DNA of 64,000 bases from Micropterix aruncella (GCA_944548615.1 OX155952.1:28173458-28237457); one strand, 5' to 3'. Shown: positions 11,128 to 23,612, counted from the first letter of the stretch. Numbers and translations: made by a program. The notes: generated by a model not told the origin, from the sequence alone.

Positions 11128-12300
11128 TTGTTTGACATAAGCGAAAAGTTCACTCGTCTGCATGAAGCCGACGCCAAGTTTGGATTTCTTCTAGATGTTG
11201 AAAAAATATGTTATGATTCTGACGACTGCGGCGATTTAAAACATAAATCTAAAGAGTTTTTCAATTTCTATGGTTGTGATGATGACGCAGAACGGTTAAA
11301 TGAAGAAATTTAATATTTTAGAATGCTAATTTCCGTAAAAAACGTAAACATGAGGGATCTGAGTAGCTTGTCGAATTAATTGTTCAACTGGAGCTGTCAA
11401 CTACAACGGGCGAACAAATCACCTCAGGAAGTTTCAACGAAATATGATCGTTGTGTCTCCGATGAGGTGAACGCAGAAGACTTAGGACAAAACAGTCCAC
11501 CGTCAAGCTCCGCCACAAGCCCGTAAGAGGCCAACGCCTTATCCGCGAGGTAGCCAGGTATATTACACAGCGGGGGGACACTCGCGCCCTTACTTCTAGT
11601 TGTGACCAGATTACTCTGGTCTCCCGACTGGTTACGATTTCGAGGTCGCTTGCGCGGTTCTCTCCCTTATGTAGCGGTAAAACGGTGTCAACCTAGTATA
11701 TCGCGGACCACGGCATCCTTTGCCCGGCTGTTCACCCGGAATCGGGTAGCCGATGGTCAGTTCAAGAGCAGTCGCCGTAAGGTCAGCAACCACCCCCGCT
11801 CTATAGGAAACAGTACTGTTTCCAGACTCCCCCGATTGTTAGATGCGCAATCGATTGGCTTACGCCGCACGGTGCGCAGACCGTCCAGGAGCGCCAAAGA
11901 TTGACTTCTAGGGGAAACTAGGCCTAAGGCCAGAGTCCTACCAGGGCTCGCGCTTCATGCGTGGAGGCCGCCGGATGAGTGTTGACCCGTGAGTGTGACC
12001 GACCCTGAACAAATGGGTCTTCGTGGCCAACTCAGCAAGGGACCATTAGCTCCCAAATTAATTGTTCAGTGCGGAGATGACAGCATGTATCCGAATCTTC
12101 GAATTTCAATTCAGATTTTGCTTACGATTAACATCCATCGCGAGCTGTGGGCGATCTTTCAAAAATTTAAATTTAATACTTTTGTATTTCATGGCTACAA
12201 TAGGTCAAGGAAGGATATCCGACCTATCTTTGCTAAGAGTAGAGCGAGAAAAAACGTAGAAATGACATGTCGAATATTTTACAGTCCAATTTGCATAGCA
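11128..12300 (+). pseudogene. hAT-type transposase remnant, split by an insertion
   Basis: Frame 11128-11313 reads as a segment with KFGFLLDVEKICYDSDD, of the kind found in zinc-finger-MYM/hAT transposase-like proteins. After a 669-bp insertion, 12069-12300 continues with YPNLRISIQILLTI and, after a frameshift, VASC.RSF.NLNLI and a GRISDLSLLRVEREKT end. That order matches the hAT C-terminal dimerisation region. Frameshifts and the insertion make it inactive. The assignment rests on remembered family motifs. Confidence 0.6.
11374..12068. mobile_element. 669-bp insertion with 13-bp target duplication (repeat copy B)
   Basis: The 13-mer AATTAATTGTTCA occurs at 11374-11386 and again at 12056-12068, bracketing 669 bp homologous to the repeat at 9905-10590. 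Removing the insert and one 13-mer rejoins the hAT remnant. A long target duplication of this length suggests target-primed retrotransposition, although no poly(A) or simple-repeat tail is obvious. Confidence 0.7.
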
Positions 12301-12369
12301 GAAGGCAGGCAAGGTGCAGTTTTAAATACAAAACTTTTAAGAAAGCTCTTTTATCGCCTTCATTTTTCA

Positions 12370-13144
12370 TGATTATTTTATTTATTTTATTTAGAGTAGG
12401 TATTACAAAATTTAACTAGTACATTTTACCATGTCACACTGTATGTAAATGAGGCAATAGCAGAAAACTGATTCTTATTGTGACTGAGACATGGCTATGA
12501 CCGAAAGTCGCCTAACTAGGCCTGAGCCTGTTCTAAGGCAGACTTGAGCAATTTTCTTTGTGCATTATTATTACTATTTATTAACAATGCATATATTTCT
12601 AGACACAATCAAATAAAACTAATTAGTAAAATAGTCTACAAAAAATTAAATTAAAAATAGAAAATTCAAATCTTTTTAAAATAAAAATAAAATAAAATAA
12701 AACTAAATCTAATACAAATAATAAATAAAACAAAATTAACATTAGAATAATCAGAATTAATAAAAATGCAAATTGATTGTCACTTTTTAAAATATGAATT
12801 GCTTAATAAAAATGAAAAATTTTAGAATGATATAATGTCGTATTTTTGTCAATTTATAAAAATGGAAAGTATCTCAATATTTAATGTTAAAATTATGTAA
12901 ATTAAATTAAATTAAATTAAAACTAATTAAAGTAGTGCTAAATAATAATAATAATAATCATCAGAAATATAAATATATAAACTTAAATCAAACAAATAAT
13001 CGTAAAATATAATTAAAATGGAATTGTAATCAAATACGTAATTAAATTAAATGAAATAAAATAAAATAAAATAATGAATAGGTACAAATTGTTGAAAAAT
13101 TAAAATATCAAAAAATGTTTAAATATTCTTATCGCAATTATTAA
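12370..13144 (-). other. AT-rich stretch, probable LINE 3' tail region
   Basis: Very AT-rich, with short simple runs (AATTAAATTAAATTAAA, ATAATAATAATAATAATA). It lies directly downstream (minus strand) of the reverse transcriptase remnant ending at 13145, so part of it is probably that element's 3' untranslated region. No other coding region was seen. Confidence 0.45.
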
Positions 13145-14776
13145 CTAAATAATTATCTTTAATTCATTCTGAATGTGTTGATTTTCCTCTTTTAAAAACC
13201 ATGCTGTCAATAGTTTTTTAAAATGTTTCCCATTTTCTTCAGTTTTAATGTTTTTCGGAAGGGCGTTGAAAAATCTTGAGGCACAAAATCGAAATGATCG
13301 TTGTCCAAACGTGGTTTTCATTTTGGGTATCATTACATTCCCATTACAGGAGTTTCTAGTATTGATTATTTTTTGGGTAGCGATCAATTTTGTATTAAAT
13401 TTTAAATATGATAATGCAGTTTTTAAATATAATTGTATAGTATCCAGAACCTCGTACTCCTTAAAAAGTGCCTTTGAAGGATATCGATACGGTTTCCGCG
13501 AAACAATTTTTAAAATGCATTTTTGTGCAACATTCAGGGGAGACATGATGGTTTGTGCGCATCCACCCCAGCCAATTATCCCATAACACAGAAGGCTTTG
13601 ACAAAGAGCATAGTAAACGCTTTTTAGCGTTCTTGGACTAAAGACATTCCTCACCTCTTTACAGACATAAGCCAATTTTCTGATTTTGCAAGCTAGTAAC
13701 TCGATGTGATCCTGCCACCTTAGACGATTATCTATAATTATTCCTAGGTATTTAATGGATTCTACCCTATCCAGCGACCGGCAACTGCAATGACTTTGAT
13801 CATTGCAAGTATGTATTTTAATGATATGGTCCGATGCCGATACTAAAAGGAATTACTTTAGTTTTATCTATGTTAAGACTTAGTAAAGAATTATCCAGCC
13901 ATTCCCTTACAATATTTAGTCCTTTATTAGCTTCACCAAAAGTATATTTCCAATTATGGCCTTCAAATAGAATTACTGTGTCATCTGCAAAGGATACTGT
14001 TTTACCGACAAGATCACACAGTTTATTCATATAAACTAGAAATAGAATAGGTCCAAGAACACTACCCTGTGGAACACCAAATGATATGGATTCTGGCTTA
14101 CTGGTGACATTTTTTATCGATGTAATTTGTTTTCTGTCAGGTAACTTTCAAACCAGTTTAGCGTGATGGACTCACAACCAACATCTCTCAACCTCATAAG
14201 TAGCTTTTCATGCGATACCGTATCGAAAGCCTTTGCAAGGTCTAGGAACACAGCCAAGCATTTATTACCTTTGTCCAGGCTATCATATATTGCATCTGTC
14301 ACCTTCGCAATTGCGTCTGTTGTGCCCATGCCCTCACGAAAACCAAATTGGTTTTTAGACAAAATCTCATTCTCTGCCAGATATTTTAAAAGTCTTCTTT
14401 TGACGATTTTTTCTATTATTTTAGATAAATTGCTTAGCAGTGAGATTGGTCTATAATTTATAATTTCATCTTTATTTACGCTTTTGAAAATGGGTATAAT
14501 TTTTGAGCATTTTAGATTTGATGGAAAGATTCCTTCTTTAAAACTTGCATTGATTATATGCGCAATAGGCCCACATAGGATGTGTTTCGATGATTTGAAA
14601 ATGTGTGCATTTAGATTGTCAGTACCCGCAGAGGAATTATTTTTCAGAGATGATATTACATCCGCAACTTCTCTTGGCGTAGTCCTTCGTAAATACAAAG
14701 ATACTGGTAGTCTATTTGTTGTAAGAGATGGACTTGTGCTCGTAGTCCCACACCTTTTCATTATATTTGTGGCCAC
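13145..14776 (-). mobile_element. Non-LTR retrotransposon reverse transcriptase, degenerate (Jockey/CR1-like)
   Basis: On the minus strand, 14776-14114 gives the RT core: SAGTDNLNAHIFK, NYRPISLLSNLSKIIEK, NQFGFREGMGTTDAI and FLDLAKAFDTVSHEKLL (catalytic motif A). The next segment has GVPQGSVLGPILF, then 14030-13818 has SFADDTVILFEG (catalytic motif C) and a thumb region. 13675-13145 carries the C-terminal part (CYGIIGWGG, ASRFFNALPKNIKT). Frameshifts separate the three blocks, and the endonuclease and ORF1 are absent, so the copy is 5'-truncated and dead. The clade assignment (Jockey superfamily, perhaps Daphne-like) is by eye. Confidence 0.88.
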
Positions 14777-16067
14777 ATTTGAACCAACGCCAGCGAAATA
14801 ATAATTTACATAGTCTGCTAGTCTTTGTGGAGTTTTATCAATATTTAATATTTCAGAATTTGTATTTATACAAATTCAAATTCAAATTCAAATTCTCAAA
14901 TTCATATATATAAAGATGCTTTGCGAGAGGGGTGCAACTTTAGTGATTTCCCTAGTTGCCATTTTCGATCGGTATGCCACTGCTCCGATCAGCTTAAAAT
15001 GTGCCAATATATTCGTAATTACCACATTATGAAATATCGCCATAATTTTTCAGTTATCGCTCATATTATTGTTAAGTTATTGTTTAGAGTGATAGAAAAT
15101 AAATATTATAAACTTACTTTTGTCATGCCGCACATCACCTGGGAAGCCAACACAACTCAAAAAACGTACTTTTCAAAGGAACAAAAATCGAAAATAAAAT
15201 ACTTTGTACTTATTTCAATCTCCAACTACTACGCGCTCTAATGAGTATGATCATGAGTATGATCAATTTCACTTTTACTGAATGTTCTTTTATTATTCGG
15301 CTTAGTCACCTTTTAGGTGTATATTTTTTCAATTCAATTCATTTTATTCTTACTATGGTTTAGTAACATAGAGTTTTACAATTATTCAGAGCCACACAAC
15401 CTGCCTTTTAGGCGAACAATATTTTTTTACAGCATAGATATAATAATGATTTACCAATTTTAAAAAAAACACATATTATAATAATAGTACAAAATCAGTT
15501 AGGTTAGGTATCAAAAAGGTAAATTATGTAGGTGTAACAATTATTTTACGAATACAATTAAAATTTACCGCGAAAATAAACAACAGTAAATATTAACTCT
15601 GATTATTTTTTTACGCAGTAACGTTAAATAATGAAAATAGTTTAAACATAGTCAATAATTAAAATAATCTAAAAATAATTGTCATAATATACCAAAAAAT
15701 AAAAAACACCCCAGATAAACAAAAATGAGGTGTTCTTAAAATCAAAGTACCTACATAGGTACATTAGATATACAATTCAAAATAAATTATGTGAATTAAA
15801 AACAGGATATCAAACATATAACTAAAATATTAACAATGGAGAATTAAACGTTATTTAACTTTAAAAATATGGTGAAATAAATTTCCTTTTCACAATCATG
15901 TTTCTTTGTTCAGTCTGCAACAAATCTCAAATTCTTTTATGAAGTAAAATGCATTTTCTGATAAAAATTTGTTAAGGCATCAATGAAATGATATATTTTT
16001 TTGATCTTAAGATATCCTTCCTAAAAAACTCGTTATCGTCTAACTCAAGAGTTAAAAGATCGCTAAG
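14777..16067. other. Intergenic, AT-rich, no gene seen
   Basis: Contains a short (CAAATT)n run near 14872-14905, just upstream of the LINE remnant, and a CAATTCAATTCATTTTATTC stretch near 15330 that resembles the end of a LINE. No supported coding region. Confidence 0.4.
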
Positions 16068-16167
16068 TGTGAGTATGTGGGTATTGGTGTGTGTTTGTGT
16101 GATGGACATCGTGTATGTGTGTGTGTGAGGGTGTGTGAGGGTGTGTGAGGGTGTGTGCGTGTGTGTA
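16068..16167. repeat. GT-rich microsatellite with GTGTGTGAGG units
   Basis: Alternating GT with several tandem copies of the 10-mer GTGTGTGAGG at 16117-16160. Simple-sequence DNA; the histidine/threonine-rich frame on the minus strand is an artefact of it. Confidence 0.9.
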
Positions 16168-16273
16168 ACTGTAGTGTGTATGTGAATTTGAGTGCATGTA
16201 TTTGCATGTGAAAATGTGGGATGTTAACTCAATCCGATCTGATCTCCAGCTTTTCACCTACCTCCGTAACAAA

Positions 16274-16560
16274 TTATCGACTATTTTGGTGGTTATATAT
16301 GTCAATATCGTTAAATCCTACGTACAACACGTGGCAATAACGAATTGGCACCATAGTTAGCGCTCGTATGCATACCCTACTCTGGAGGTATGGACTGTCC
16401 AACCCAGTATGAACAATTGTATGTAAAAGCAACATATCTCGCCGGTTATCCAATGTCTCTAATCCATAGCGTTGCAGACCTTCAGCGTATGAGAAGCCGT
16501 AGGGAAATGAGAGGAAATTTTGATGATGTATAAACCGTTTTTGAATACAACGGCAACCGC
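16274..16560 (-). mobile_element. LINE C-terminal fragment
   Basis: The minus-strand frame includes KRFIHHQNFLSFPYG, GLETLDNRRDMLLLHTIVHTG and SPYLQSRVCIRA. This resembles the region after the reverse transcriptase in insect non-LTR elements (the L..RR....L...V.L..G motif). It is short and isolated. No boundaries were found. Confidence 0.5.
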
Positions 16561-17002
16561 AAATTCCAAATACTATAATCAAATTCAAGCAAGTAAGAGT
16601 GTCAATAAGAGATAGTGTTTGTTTAATGTTGTTTTATTTACCAGAAAATGTTGACGTCTTCTGTTGGTACATACAATATGTTTCGTTGTCCCTTGTGACT
16701 CATCATTATTGATCATTTACAGTGATAATTTTCCAAAAAATATCTTCTAGGTTATTATTATTTCACCTACCCATATTACAGTTAAGGAAATATTAATTAT
16801 ATATTTTATTTTCTAAAGATTTTTTAACACATTAAACAAATTTAAAAGAACAACCAGTAAGTCATGAGAAAATTTCATTTATTCGGTCATTTATAAACAT
16901 ATTCGATTGCATAGTTGGCTACTCTTAAATTAATTAATATTTAATATTGTTATTAATAATAATTGTGGATTTGCGATTTAAATAAGTCGTAAAATGGTGC
17001 CT

Positions 17003-19051
17003 TCACCTTCCATACAATTGTCTCAGAAGCGTGAAATACGACCATGCAGACCCCACAATCTAATGGAAAAAGAATCAATATTTACTAGATTTTAATGTAA
17101 ATATATAATATATCTCTAAAACAGTATTTACGTGTAAAAACGTGTTTGTAGATAAGGTTACGAATTTCATTGCAGTCAGCGCCACAGGCTTTTGAGTCCT
17201 CATTTGAAGTAAAATCAAATTTATTTTGAATTTTTTATCAGTATTGTACCAGCCACAATGATAAGCCGCTGAAGTGAGTCGTGAATTCTGAAATTAACAA
17301 TATTATTTAGTTTTTTATTGTAAAAATATGAAAACTACTGTAAAAGTTCATAGGAAAAGACAAAAAGACATATGAAATTATATTGTCCATGTGGAGTGAA
17401 ACAAATAAACTGGGCAGTCGGACTATATGAATGGACTAATAAATGAACGGACTGATAAATGACACAATAAAAATACCATTGTATAAATCCTATCGTCTTG
17501 TCAGCTATGCTTTCTCCTAGCAGAAAAGCTTTACTTCTTAGAAAAAATTAAGACAGAAATATATTTTTTTACTCCTCATCAAGCGAAATTTCGCTTCGGC
17601 TTCGGGAGACCAAGCAATTTATTATAGAGTACGCAAAATTAAACATGTTATTATATTCATTCACCTGTCTTATAAGCTTGTCGCTATACCAACATAAGAG
17701 AAATATTTGAAAAATGGCCGAGGCGATGTACAAAATATAAATAGACGTTTTGTCCGATGGCGCCACCTGTACAAAAGAAATAAAATAATAATTCCAAAGA
17801 ACAGCCCCAATTCCCCAAAATATAAATAAATATCATATACATTGTACCTACCATTACATTAAACAAAGATTCACAGATAATCATGGAACTAAACGAAATG
17901 TTGACCAATAATGCAAAACTGAAAATGTCCTCTAATAATTTACAAAGCCTGTATTTAAAATAAAACCGGTTAAAAAAAAATTTAAAATTTAAAAAATAAA
18001 TCCATGCCATGATATGACTTTCACATCGGTGTACCACTTCAGGTCGCAAATTAGAAACCCGAGCAGCCACGTGACTACGGTTTGTGAGTTGACAGTCGAA
18101 TTTAACCCCGAAATTTATATAATTTTGCCAAAATCCTAATAACAAATTTTATTATTCAAATAATTACTGAATTTACCTTAACAATCGATAGTGATACAAA
18201 ATACACTCTTTTAGGTAATCGTTGACGACTTCCTTTATTGCATTATTATCGATATCGCTCTGTTTGGGTTGTATCGCATTCCATGAATAGATGATTGTTT
18301 CAAAATGATAGCACAACAACGATATCATCATACAAAGCAATACGTCTGATATCGCCATGAGAACTGCGGCCGTAAAGCCTGTAATGTTTACATTATTCCG
18401 TTATATCAGTGAACACAAAATATTTTAAAATTTATTATTACCTGACCACAACTGTGATACAAAAACAATCACAAAAAGTGACGTTGACTTTTCGTAATCA
18501 AACGGATACCAAATAATATAAGCCATTTTCAAATGAGCCTGTCCAAACTGTATATAGTCCAACGTAGCACTTATTATAGGAGTCATGCCAAATGCAAATG
18601 CAGTCCCAAATGTCATTATCAAATATAACAAACATAGCTTAGATGTTGGCGATATGATTTCATGGAACCTTTTTATTGCATTTGCATCATCGGCCCGTGG
18701 CCATAATGATTTTAATTCATTTACCACTTCACAAAAGAAATTCCGACGAACTATAAACGTATACAATTTTGCGAAAGAAATTATTGTAACAAATATGTTT
18801 GGCGTCACTTCTAATATATCTAAAATCGAATCGGATGTAATAACAAACATTATTATGCCTATAAATATTAATACTAAGTTCAATGTACTCATTATTAAAA
18901 GTGTACACTGAAAAAAATCAAATTTAGTCAGGTAGAATTTATAAAGGTTTCCAGGTTGGTAGAATTTATATAACCCCTGCGTGGCCATCACGATATCGAT
19001 ATGGAGGAACACTTCTTCAAATGTTTGATATTTTAACATGTTCTCGCCCAT
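17003..19051 (-). CDS. Odorant receptor C (7tm_6), 6 coding exons, 407 aa
   Basis: Insect odorant receptor. Minus-strand exons are 19051-18442, 18378-18177, 17948-17852, 17766-17665, 17287-17132 and 17059-17003, joining to 1224 nt with no stop; intron phases 1,2,0,0,0. Family marks are LWPRADDANAIKRF, IWYPFDYEKS, LCKLLEDIFSFA, LLCWYSDKLIRQ and WSYFTLLRQLYGR. It is the recent duplicate of gene D at 26642: exons are nearly identical, apart from a 12-nt in-frame tandem duplication that adds YKFY at residues 37-40, just before TM1. About 250 bp of upstream sequence is also shared with gene D, so expression is probably similar. Expected to pair with Orco; ligand unknown. Confidence 0.94.
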
Positions 19052-19372
19052 GTTATCTCAGTGTCTTAAGCCGAATAAAGCAGCTCATATTGGTTTTTCC
19101 TATCATATTTTATGCAATTCTAGCGTGTTAGCTTCAACATATTTAATATTCTATTCCAGTGTGAAAGTGGCCCATATATGATTACATTAAATTAGTATTT
19201 AAATAGGTGTTAAGATTTCCTAGGATACAATTATCTCAGGGTAAACAATTCTTTTGATTTGACGAAATTCGCAATATAAATATATTGTATTTTCTATCTA
19301 ACAATTTAATAATATTAAACCTTTATATTATTACCAATTTATAACGCATAATTACCAAAAAAATCCATGTTT

Positions 19373-19665
19373 TCATTTTACATACAAACATCTCAAAAGT
19401 GTGAAGTACGACCATGCAAATGAAGCGAACTAAACGAAAATAATACAGGAAATTTAAATTCTGGTTAATAGATATTTCAAAATATCTTAATTTTAAAACC
19501 GACATGCAAAATTGTGTTTATGGATAAGATAACAAATTTCATCGCGGTGAGCGCCACAGCTTTGGAGTCCTCGGCTGAGGTTGAATTATATTCATTAAGA
19601 ATATAATTCATCTATTAAAGTTGTATCCATCCAGAATGATATGCCGCTGAAATCAATTCTGAACT
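19373..19665 (-). pseudogene. Dead OR exons 6 and 5 upstream of OR C
   Basis: The minus strand at about 19425-19373 encodes WSYFTLLRCLYVK and a stop, the OR last-exon signature. At 19665-19504, an AG acceptor is followed by a degenerate exon 5: SSELISAAYHSGW, then a frameshift, then sequence matching the AVALTAMKFVILS block. No other exons of this gene remain in copy 1; its duplicate in copy 2 keeps more. Confidence 0.82.
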
Positions 19666-19689
19666 CTGAAAACATATATTAGAACCTTA

Positions 19690-21500
19690 AATAAGTATTC
19701 GCTGTTTTTTTGACAAAATGAATGCTTTATTTAAAGTATAAGGTACAAAAATATTTCACTAAAAGTATTGCCCGTCACTAGAATCTACTTTCTCCCATCT
19801 TTCTGGTAGCATTCGAATTCCACATCGGAAAAACGATGCTTCTTTTGAGGCTATCCAAGATTCGACCCATATTTTCGAATCTTCATAAGAATGGAAGCGC
19901 TACTCAGCCAGGCCATGTGCCATCGAACGGAATAGCTGATAATTGGAAGGGGCTATGTCTGGTGAATACCTCGGATGGGGCAAGACTGCCCGTTGAAGCG
20001 TTTCGAGGTAAGTGTTGACTAATTTTGCAACATGTTGCAGAGATTGTCATCTAAGAAAATTACTTTATCGAGTCACTACTTGTATAGCGACTGATTTCCC
20101 TTTGGGGCTCGACTCAGACGCATCAATTGAAGTTGATAGGGATCTTTCATGATTGTCTCATTGGGTTTGATGAGCTCATAATAAATAACACCCTGCTAAT
20201 CCCACCAAATGCAGAGAAGAAGCTTCGAACAATGGATATTAGGTTTTTCAGATGATGCATAGATGCATGTCCGGGCTTATCCCACGAACTTTTACGCTTG
20301 AGATTATCGTACTGTATCCATACCACTTCATTGTCAGTCACGATACGGTGCAAAAAACCTTCCTTTTTAAGCTATTGCATAGCTTTTATCGCGGGCCTAG
20401 TAGGCCAGCGCGGCGACCGAATGAAGAAATTTCTTAACGAAAATTAATGATTTTAAACTGATAATTACGTCTAAACGAGTAATGCTTACAATTCGAAAAA
20501 AAAATATGTTAAACAAGAACATTTTCCTAATATTCCTAGCTTTGAATATTTTAGATTTTGTTTATATTACATAGTGTAATTAATTTGTGAAATTAGGTCT
20601 AAGCGAACACAAAAACGACTACTACGCAAATACTATCTGGCGTATTATTATGAAACCTGCACCATTTTAAATATAATTTAATTATCTATCTTCTTATCTA
20701 TGATTTTTTTCGAATAATACGTTTTTTTTGGCTTTATCGAATAAAAAATTCGTGCGCGGCGCTCTATCGGAAGGCGTTTAAATTATTCCGAATCATTTGC
20801 TTCCGCAGCCGCAAATGATTCGGAATAATTTCAACGTTTTCCGATAGAGCGCAGTTATCTGATATCAGAAAAAATAAAATAAATAAATAAATATAATTGC
20901 ATAAGTTGTTAAAATGCTATGCAATAGCATTACCGCGGCAGTCCCCGAGTGCCACACGTATTTATTTATTTTCTGCCGTTGAAATAGCAGTTCAAACGTT
21001 AGGAAACGCCGTTTGACGTCTCTTGGCACAACTCATACAGCACCCAATGTCCTTGCTTTTGTGTCATTCCTAATGCCTTCAAACGTTCTGAAACTGTTGA
21101 ATTACCTTAAAGGTAATGATTTTCCAAACTCAAATAACGTCTGACATGGGTCTTCATTCAGCAATTTCTCCAATTCTTTATCTTCAAACTTTTTTGGTGC
21201 GCCAGAACGATCTTTATATTTAAGATAAAAAACATTATTTTGAAGCGTCGAAACCAGTCTCTGCATATTGTTTACGAAAGAGCATACTCAGTAAAAGTCT
21301 CAACAAGAATTCTGAGTGCTTCTGCTTCAGATAAAGTAGTGCAATAAAATTCCCCGCAAATACACTTTGTTTGGCACAAACTCCGAAATTTTCAAAATTA
21401 CGCATAAAAATACCTGTTTACACTATGGCGAACTAACATACACTGAAGTTCAAGATTACTGACAGCACTACCCTACAGATGCGTTAAAATCTGAAATTAC
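19690..21500 (-). mobile_element. mariner remnant (cecropia-like), split by a nested insertion
   Basis: The minus strand gives an N-terminal part at about 21400-20970 (RNFENFGV, SGAPKKFEDKELEKLL, ERLKALGMTQKQGHWVLYEL) and, after an insertion of about 550 bp, a C-terminal part at 20400-19725: FLHRIVTDNEVVWIQYDN, SSWDKPGHA, then, across frameshifts, LPHPRYSPDIAPSNYQ and a final block matching RRGIRMLPERWEKV. These are mariner transposase landmarks (first catalytic Asp in the IVT-D-E block). Stops and frameshifts make it inactive. Confidence 0.82.
20759..20852. repeat. Near-perfect 94-bp palindrome
   Basis: Arms of about 42 bp, beginning GCGCTCTATCGGAA and ending TTCCGATAGAGCGC, meet around a short TTCCGCAGCC spacer. 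It lies in the insertion that interrupts the mariner. In the duplicate (about 31188) only the right arm's outer part survives, because a 500-bp element replaced the rest. Probably a foldback transposon. Confidence 0.8.
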
Positions 21501-21599
21501 ATCCACGTAGTCCGGGTTATGCCATTTGTTTGGAAACAGTGAAACAGTGAGAATTTATGTAAGGACCTAATATTTATTATAAAATTTAAACTATATATT

Positions 21600-21855
21600 G
21601 GGCCCGATTGCGTTACTTTATGAAACGAGCGCCCGTCGATAAAAACTATCTGTCGAAGTTATACTCGTCTGAATAAATTTAAACACATTTCGTGCGGTCT
21701 TAGGCTCAGATGCTTAATCTTCGGTAGGTAGTTTTAATGCGAAAAAGTGACAACCGTTCATTTCACATTCCGCTCTAGCGTATTGCCCTGCCTCGTTCAC
21801 ACAAACTAATTTCCGATTTTAGTTCACGGAAAAACGCAATCAAGCAATCGAGCCC
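21600..21855. mobile_element. Long-TIR MITE, left arm partly deleted
   Basis: The right arm (about 21750-21855) contains CATTCCGCTCTAGCGTATTG and ends near CAATCGAGCCC. The left end starts GGGCCCGATTGCGTT but is truncated. The copy at 32674-32975 keeps the left arm, showing inverted repeats of about 100 bp. Non-autonomous; superfamily undetermined. Confidence 0.62.
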
Positions 21856-21904
21856 ACTGTACATATATAATTAACGGCAAATAGTGTAAATATATAAATT
21901 ATTT

Positions 21905-22190
21905 ACCGTTTAGGATCTCCATTTTTTATGAAAAGGAGTCAAACCTTCGGCGAAAGTGTACCAATCCGACATTTTGCAAAACGATGTGAAGACTCAACAA
22001 GTTATTGTTCGCAAACAAGCCGTGAGCTTTTCAACAAGATTCCGCTCCAGCCTACAAAGCAAAAACGACTCAAGAGTGGTTAAAAAATGTACCAGACTTC
22101 ATTTCACGGAAGATTGGCCAGCTGGTAGTTCAGACCTGAATTCATTAGAATACAATTTGCGGTCTGTTTTAGATACATACTTAAGATAAT
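21905..22190 (+). mobile_element. Second mariner-type transposase fragment, copy 1
   Basis: The plus strand encodes, with one frameshift, the block around the second catalytic Asp (FQQDSAPAYKAK-like) and then DFISREDWPAGSSDLN-type residues and YNLRSVLDTYLR. The copy at 34083-34562 preserves the upstream FTDGKIFNVDES part with the first Asp. Not functional. Confidence 0.7.
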
Positions 22191-22340
22191 AATTATATCA
22201 CGAAATATTAACATTTTATGAAGAAAAAAAAACATTACTAGTTTTCGGTAATTTAACAACAGCTGACTTAAATGCACCCATATACCTATGTTGCAACTCT
22301 GGTGTTAGAGAAGGACGTCGGAAAATTTGGTATTTGATGA

Positions 22341-23612
22341 TTGGTTCTTCTTCTCCGTGGTTCCCTCATTGCTGAGGATCGTGGCCACTAGACAACAGTT
22401 TGCCTACGAGGCTCCTCCACATCGATCTGTCTTCTGCATGGCGGGTCACAGATTGTATCGACCCTTTTGTAACTTCTTTGATGAGGTCTTTCCATCTGGC
22501 CGGTGATCTGCCTCTGCTTCTTCTTTCTCCAGATTCCTTGGGTTTCTTCTGGCAACATGATCGAAGAACCGCAGGACCCTTCTCATGCATACGGTGGAGA
22601 ACCTCACTTGTATGCCGAGTTCTTCAAGGACAGGTTAGTGCGGCGTGTTGTCCATGGGATTCCTAGCATTTTACGCCAACATCACATCTCCAGTGCATCG
22701 ATTTTGGTGCATATCCGAGCCTTCAGGTTCCATTTCTCCGATGAAGAGAGAAAGATCGAGAAAACCAGAGCTCGAACCAGCCTGACCTTAGTCCGCTTAC
22801 TTATAACCCCGATTCTTCCACAGCCTTTCTAGCTTGCTCATGGCCGATCTTGCCATCTGGCTTCTGCGTGAGATCCCCTTTTCGCAGTTTCTGTCGTTGC
22901 ATATCATGAAGCCCAGATAGACAAAGTCTTTCACAGCTTGAAGTTCACTCAGCTCGTTGGTGCGTTGCATGGTTCCAGCCCGGTTCACAAACATGAGTTT
23001 GGTCTTGCTGCGGTTCATGTGCAGTCCATACTCCTTGCTTTCCTACTCCACCCTGCGTAATAAGATCGCCAACTCATTTTCATCGGCACCTATGATGGTC
23101 GTGTCGTCGGCGAATCTTAGGTTATTGATTCTGAGACCTCCAATGCGAGTTCCGCCCTCTTAGGACTTTTCTCGTTATATGTTCGCCGATCAGATTGAAG
23201 AGTTTCGGAGATAAGATGCACTCTTGTCTGACGCCGCTCTCTGTTTTGAAGAAATTCGAAAGCTCATCGTCCAATTTTACTCTCGAAGCGTCTTTCATGT
23301 ACAGACTCTGTATGAGGAATATTACGTGGTTTGCAATCCCCACATCGCGCATAACCTCAAACATCTTCCCCCAGTCCACGCAATCAAAAGCTTTGTCGTA
23401 GTCGATGAAACAGAGAGCCATTGGAATATTAAACTCTCTGCATTTCTCTATAAGTTGGCGAATGATGAAGATTTGCTCACGTGTGCCTCGTCCTCTTACG
23501 AAACCAGCTTGCTCAATCGAGATTTGTGGGTCTATGAAGCACTCCAGCCTCTTGTTAAGAATAATTGTTAAGAATAGCCTCTTGTTAAGAATATTTAATA
23601 TTTTATGCATGA
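22341..23612 (-). mobile_element. RTE-like LINE reverse transcriptase, degenerate
   Basis: Minus strand 23610-23122 has QAGFVRGRGTREQIFIIRQL, CFIDYDKAFDCVDW (catalytic motif A) and CILSPKLFNLIGEHI. FADDTTIIGADE (motif C) follows near 23110. 23018-22797 has MNRSKTKLM and VKDFVYLG; 22590-22366 has RRSRGRSPARWKDLIKE. Frame changes between blocks and loss of the 5' half show that the copy is dead. The clade is judged from the overall motif pattern. Confidence 0.85.

Noticed and set aside
16063..16257. His/Thr/Ser-rich minus-strand frame
   Set aside because: It is a read-through of the GT-rich microsatellite.
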